Positions 12,480 through 15,305 of a DNA stretch of 15,305 nt are shown here, piece after piece. A program made the translations under genes and the position numbers. Below the pieces are notes generated by a model that was given only the letters and a program-made list of their open reading frames with translations, was not told the origin of the DNA and searched no databases. How positions within the stretch are numbered: position 1 is the first letter of the stretch; every line of letters starts with the position of its first letter. The stretch comes from Hathewaya proteolytica DSM 3090 (lineage in GTDB: Bacteria > Bacillota > Clostridia > Clostridiales > Clostridiaceae). The stretch covers positions 1-15,305 of the forward strand of contig NZ_FRAD01000034.1 in NCBI RefSeq assembly GCF_900142225.1. The letters are read 5' to 3'.

Positions 12480-12950
12480 ATGTCAAGAAAAGGGAATACT
12501 CCAAAAAGAGAAGTGTTACCAGATCCAATGTATAACAGTAAAGTCGTAACTAAGCTTATAAATTCAATAATGTACGATGGTAAGAAGGGAACTGCGCAGC
12601 ATATTTGCTACGATGCTTTCTCAATCATGGCCGAAAAATCAGGAAAAGAAGCTATGGAAGTTTTTGAAGAAGCAATGAACAACATCATGCCTGTACTTGA
12701 AGTTAAAGCTAGAAGAATAGGTGGAGCTACATACCAGGTTCCTCTTGAAGTTAGACCAGAGAGAAGACAGACACTTGGAATAAGATGGCTGTTAGTGGCT
12801 GCTAGAAAGAGAAATGAAAGAGGTATGTCTGAAAAGCTTGCTGCAGAGTTATTGGATGCATCTAATAACACAGGAGCAGCAGTTAAGAAGAGAGAAGATA
12901 CTCATAAGATGGCAGAAGCAAACAAGGCATTTGCACATTACAGATACTAA
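12480..12950 (+). CDS. rpsG: 30S ribosomal protein S7
   Basis: The 156-residue product begins MSRKGNTPKREVLPDPMYNS. It contains the S7 signature region GGATYQVPLEVRPERRQTLG (about 81-100) and WLLVAARKRNERGMSEKLA. It ends HYRY. S7 organises the 3' domain of 16S rRNA, touches E-site tRNA and is a translational repressor of the str operon in E. coli. The length is the standard 156. ATG 12480 is chosen because AAGGAGG (12465-12471) is eight nt upstream; an in-frame ATG at 12459 would put the Shine-Dalgarno inside the gene. A terminator-like hairpin follows seven nt after its stop. Confidence 0.97.
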   Translation: MSRKGNTPKREVLPDPMYNSKVVTKLINSIMYDGKKGTAQHICYDAFSIMAEKSGKEAMEVFEEAMNNIMPVLEVKARRIGGATYQVPLEVRPERRQTLGIRWLLVAARKRNERGMSEKLAAELLDASNNTGAAVKKREDTHKMAEANKAFAHYRY

Positions 12951-12957
12951 TATATGT

Positions 12958-12990
12958 AAACTGTTTTGGAGATGGCTCCAAAACAGTTTT
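12958..12990 (+). terminator. Terminator-like hairpin between rpsG and fusA
   Basis: A perfect 14-bp stem pairs 12958-12971 with 12976-12989 around an ATGG loop. The 3' arm runs into a short T-run (12987-12990) broken by C. The outer three pairs are A-U and could melt, leaving an 11-bp core followed by TTTT. No obvious promoter lies between it and fusA, so it probably reduces rather than stops transcription into fusA-tuf. Confidence 0.7.
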
Positions 12991-13029
12991 CTAAATGTTG
13001 ATTAGTAAAATTTGAGAGGAGGAAGACAC

Positions 13030-15096
13030 GTGAATAGAGAATTTCCATTAGAAAAATTCCGTAATGTAGGAATAATGGCACACATAGATGCTGGAAAAAC
13101 TACAACAACTGAGCGTATACTGTTCTACACAGGTAAAACTCACAAATTGGGTGAAACTCATGAAGGTCAGGCAACAATGGACTGGATGGCTCAGGAGCAG
13201 GAAAGAGGTATTACAATAACATCTGCTGCAACAACTTGTCATTGGAAAGGTCATGAAATAAACATAATAGACACACCAGGACACGTAGATTTTACAGTTG
13301 AGGTTGAAAGATCACTAAGAGTACTTGATGGTGCTGTTTGTGTATTCTGTGCAAAAGGCGGTGTTGAGCCACAGTCAGAAACAGTTTGGAGACAGGCGGA
13401 TACATATCGCGTACCAAGAATGGCATACATAAACAAAATGGATATCCTAGGAGCAGACTTCTTTAGAGCTGTTTCTATGATGAAAGATAGATTACATGCC
13501 AATGCAGTTCCAATCCAACTTCCAATAGGAAAAGAGGAGAACTTCCAGGGTATTATTGACTTACTAGAAATGAAGGCTGAAATTTACCAGGATAACTTAG
13601 GTAAAGAATTCGAAATTCAGGATATTCCAGCAGATATGGTTGAAATGTCAAATGAGTACAGAGAGAAAATGGTTGAGGCAATTGCTGAGACTGATGAAGA
13701 ACTTATGATGAAGTACTTAGATGGTGAAGAAATAACAATGGATGAACTTAAAGTGGCATTGAGAAAAGCAACTATTGCCAACGAAATAGTTCCTGTAACT
13801 TGTGGTTCTTCCTATAAAAATAAGGGTGTTCAGATGATGATAGATGCTATGGTTGAGTATCTTCCATCACCAATAGATATCCCACCAGTAAAGTGTACAG
13901 ATTTAGACGGTAATGAAGTAGAGAGGGAAACATCTGATGACGCTCCACTTGCTGCTTTAGCATTTAAGATTGCTACAGATCCATTTGTAGGAAGACTTGC
14001 ATACACTAGAATTTACTCAGGTATCATGCAGAGCGGAACTTACGTTCTTAACTCAAATAAGGGCAAGAAAGAAAGAATCGGAAGACTTGTTAAAATGCAC
14101 TCTAATCATAGAGAAGAAGTTGAAGAGCTAAGAGCTGGAGACTTAGGTGCAGTTATAGGATTGAAAAATACAATAACTGGAGAAACTCTATGCTGCGAGG
14201 ATAAACCAGTAATCCTTGAAAACATGGAATTCCCAGAGCCAGTTATCTCTGTTGCTATAGAACCAACAACAAAAGCAGATATGGATAAAATGGGTATTGC
14301 ACTTTCAAAACTTGCAGAAGAAGACCCAACATTTAAGACTTATACAGATCAGGAAACTGGTCAGACTATAATCAGTGGTATGGGTGAATTACATCTTGAT
14401 ATCATTGTAGATAGAATGAAGAGAGAATTTAAAGTTAACTGTAATGTTGGTAAACCTCAGGTTGCTTACAAAGAAACTATTAATGCAGCTGTTCAGGCTC
14501 AAGGTAAGTTTGTAAGACAGTCAGGTGGACGTGGACAGTACGGTGATTGTTGGATAGAACTTATGCCAACAGAAGGTGAATACAGCTTTGAAAATGCTAT
14601 AGTTGGAGGAGCTATTCCAAAAGAATATATCCAGCCAATTGACAACGGTATAAGAGAAGCTTCACAGAGTGGTGTTATAGCTGGATACCCAGTTATAAAC
14701 TTCAAAGTAAGATTATTTGATGGTTCTTACCATGATGTTGACTCATCAGAAATGGCCTTCAAAATCGCTGGATCTATGGCATTCAAAAATGCTATGGCAA
14801 AGGCAAACCCAGTTCTTCTTGAACCAATAATGAGAGTAGAAGTTGTTGTACCAGAAGAGTACATGGGAGACGTAATGGGAGACATCAACTCTAGAAGAGG
14901 AAGAATTGAAGGAATGGAAGCTAGAGCAGGTGCTCAGATTATAAGAGGTATGGTTCCGTTATCAGAGATGTTTGGTTACGCAACTACATTGAGATCAAGA
15001 ACTCAGGGTAGAGGAAACTACAGCATGGAGTTTGCAGCGTATGAACAGGTTCCAAAGAACATCATGGAACAGATAGCAGGAAGCAGACAGAAATAA
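13030..15096 (+). CDS. fusA: Elongation factor G
   Basis: The 688-residue translational GTPase catalyses translocation and, with ribosome recycling factor, ribosome recycling. Its G motifs are AHIDAGKT (17-24), the switch I threonine motif GITIT (60-64), DTPGHVDF (81-88) and NKMD (135-138). Downstream are domain II, domain III (ISGMGELHLDIIVDRMKREF), domain IV (GRGQYGDCWIEL, then FDGSYHDVDSSEMAFKIAGS) and domain V (PIMRVEVVVPEEYMGDVMGD). The length is typical. GTG 13030 is chosen because AGGAGG (13017-13022) lies seven nt upstream; a TTG at 13012 would overlap the Shine-Dalgarno. tuf follows after 72 nt, the classic str-operon order. Confidence 0.98.
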   Translation: MNREFPLEKFRNVGIMAHIDAGKTTTTERILFYTGKTHKLGETHEGQATMDWMAQEQERGITITSAATTCHWKGHEINIIDTPGHVDFTVEVERSLRVLDGAVCVFCAKGGVEPQSETVWRQADTYRVPRMAYINKMDILGADFFRAVSMMKDRLHANAVPIQLPIGKEENFQGIIDLLEMKAEIYQDNLGKEFEIQDIPADMVEMSNEYREKMVEAIAETDEELMMKYLDGEEITMDELKVALRKATIANEIVPVTCGSSYKNKGVQMMIDAMVEYLPSPIDIPPVKCTDLDGNEVERETSDDAPLAALAFKIATDPFVGRLAYTRIYSGIMQSGTYVLNSNKGKKERIGRLVKMHSNHREEVEELRAGDLGAVIGLKNTITGETLCCEDKPVILENMEFPEPVISVAIEPTTKADMDKMGIALSKLAEEDPTFKTYTDQETGQTIISGMGELHLDIIVDRMKREFKVNCNVGKPQVAYKETINAAVQAQGKFVRQSGGRGQYGDCWIELMPTEGEYSFENAIVGGAIPKEYIQPIDNGIREASQSGVIAGYPVINFKVRLFDGSYHDVDSSEMAFKIAGSMAFKNAMAKANPVLLEPIMRVEVVVPEEYMGDVMGDINSRRGRIEGMEARAGAQIIRGMVPLSEMFGYATTLRSRTQGRGNYSMEFAAYEQVPKNIMEQIAGSRQK

Positions 15097-15109
15097 TTTT
15101 AGTATCATA

Positions 15110-15138
15110 TTAACTTATGAACAGTTAATTAATATAAA
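15110..15138 (+). promoter_or_regulatory. Candidate weak promoter for the downstream tuf
   Basis: TTAACT (15110-15115, four of six consensus bases) is followed by a 17-nt spacer and TATAAA (15133-15138, five of six), in the fusA-tuf spacer. It is weaker than the other promoters here and the region is AT-rich. No terminator separates fusA from tuf, so co-transcription is also expected. Confidence 0.35.
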
Positions 15139-15168
15139 TATTTGCTTATTATAAAGGAGGAAATAAAA

Positions 15169-15305
15169 ATGTCAAAGGCTAAATTCGAAAGAACAAAACC
15201 GCATGTAAACATAGGAACAATAGGACACGTAGACCACGGCAAGACAACATTAACAGCAGCAATCACAATGGTGCTTGCACAGAAGGGCTTTGCACAGGCA
15301 TCAAA
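15169..15305 (+). CDS. tuf: Elongation factor Tu, 5' part (partial, downstream tuf copy)
   Basis: ATG follows AAAGGAGG (15153-15160) at about eight nt. The frame runs off the window after 45 complete codons. It begins MSKAKFERTKPHVNIG and contains the P-loop GHVDHGKT (19-26), the EF-Tu GTP-binding motif. The first and last visible parts of the two tuf genes do not overlap, so their identity to each other cannot be tested. The family call is certain. Confidence 0.97.
   Translation, partial: MSKAKFERTKPHVNIGTIGHVDHGKTTLTAAITMVLAQKGFAQAS

Noticed and set aside
1..15305. Mobile elements, CRISPR arrays, tRNA or rRNA genes, or an accessory defence system
   Set aside because: No repeats with regular spacers, transposase motifs, tRNA cloverleafs or unfamiliar protein families were found. 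The whole window is the conserved housekeeping cluster with uniform composition.

Overview
The window is a low-GC, clostridial (Firmicutes) copy of the conserved transcription/translation supercluster, all on the + strand. The order is tuf(3' end)-rpmG-secE-nusG-rplK-rplA-rplJ-rplL-rpoB-rpoC-rplGB-rpsL-rpsG-fusA-tuf(5' end). Gene order, the L7Ae-like gene between rpoC and rpsL, the four-cysteine L33, the acidic RpoB tail, the AT-rich codon choice and strong AGGAGG Shine-Dalgarno sites point to class Clostridia, probably close to Clostridiaceae. I cannot name the species. No mobile element, CRISPR array, phage gene, toxin or other accessory system is visible, and every real coding region belongs to a known family.

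Layout. Positions 1-96 hold the last 31 codons of one EF-Tu gene, followed by a hairpin. A strong promoter (202-230) then starts rpmG, secE and nusG (ribosome, protein export, transcription elongation). rplK (L11) and rplA (L1) follow, each preceded by a small RNA motif resembling the L1-binding site of 23S rRNA. A second strong promoter (2606-2634) and an L10 leader precede rplJ (L10) and rplL (L7/L12), which form the ribosomal stalk. An intrinsic terminator (3719-3750) and a third promoter (3763-3791) separate the stalk genes from rpoB-rpoC, with a predicted 5' UTR of about 185 nt. After rpoC, a fourth promoter abuts a long terminator-like hairpin ahead of the L7Ae-like gene rplGB. Then come rpsL (S12), a 227-nt spacer with a long palindrome, rpsG (S7), a terminator-like hairpin, fusA (EF-G) and the start of a second tuf gene.

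The genes supply the ribosome's factor-binding stalk and decoding centre, both large RNA polymerase subunits, the elongation factor NusG, both main translation elongation factors and a Sec translocon subunit. Their co-location allows growth-linked co-regulation. The interest here is in RNA-level and promoter-level control rather than new proteins. The main candidates are a hairpin that would bring a distant Shine-Dalgarno to optimal spacing at nusG, twin L1 target mimics, a promoter whose -10 box directly abuts a terminator stem before rplGB, and a near-perfect 26-bp palindrome overlapping a candidate promoter before rpsG. No stretch over 300 bases lacks a gene. The longest gap is the rpoB upstream region at 275 nt.
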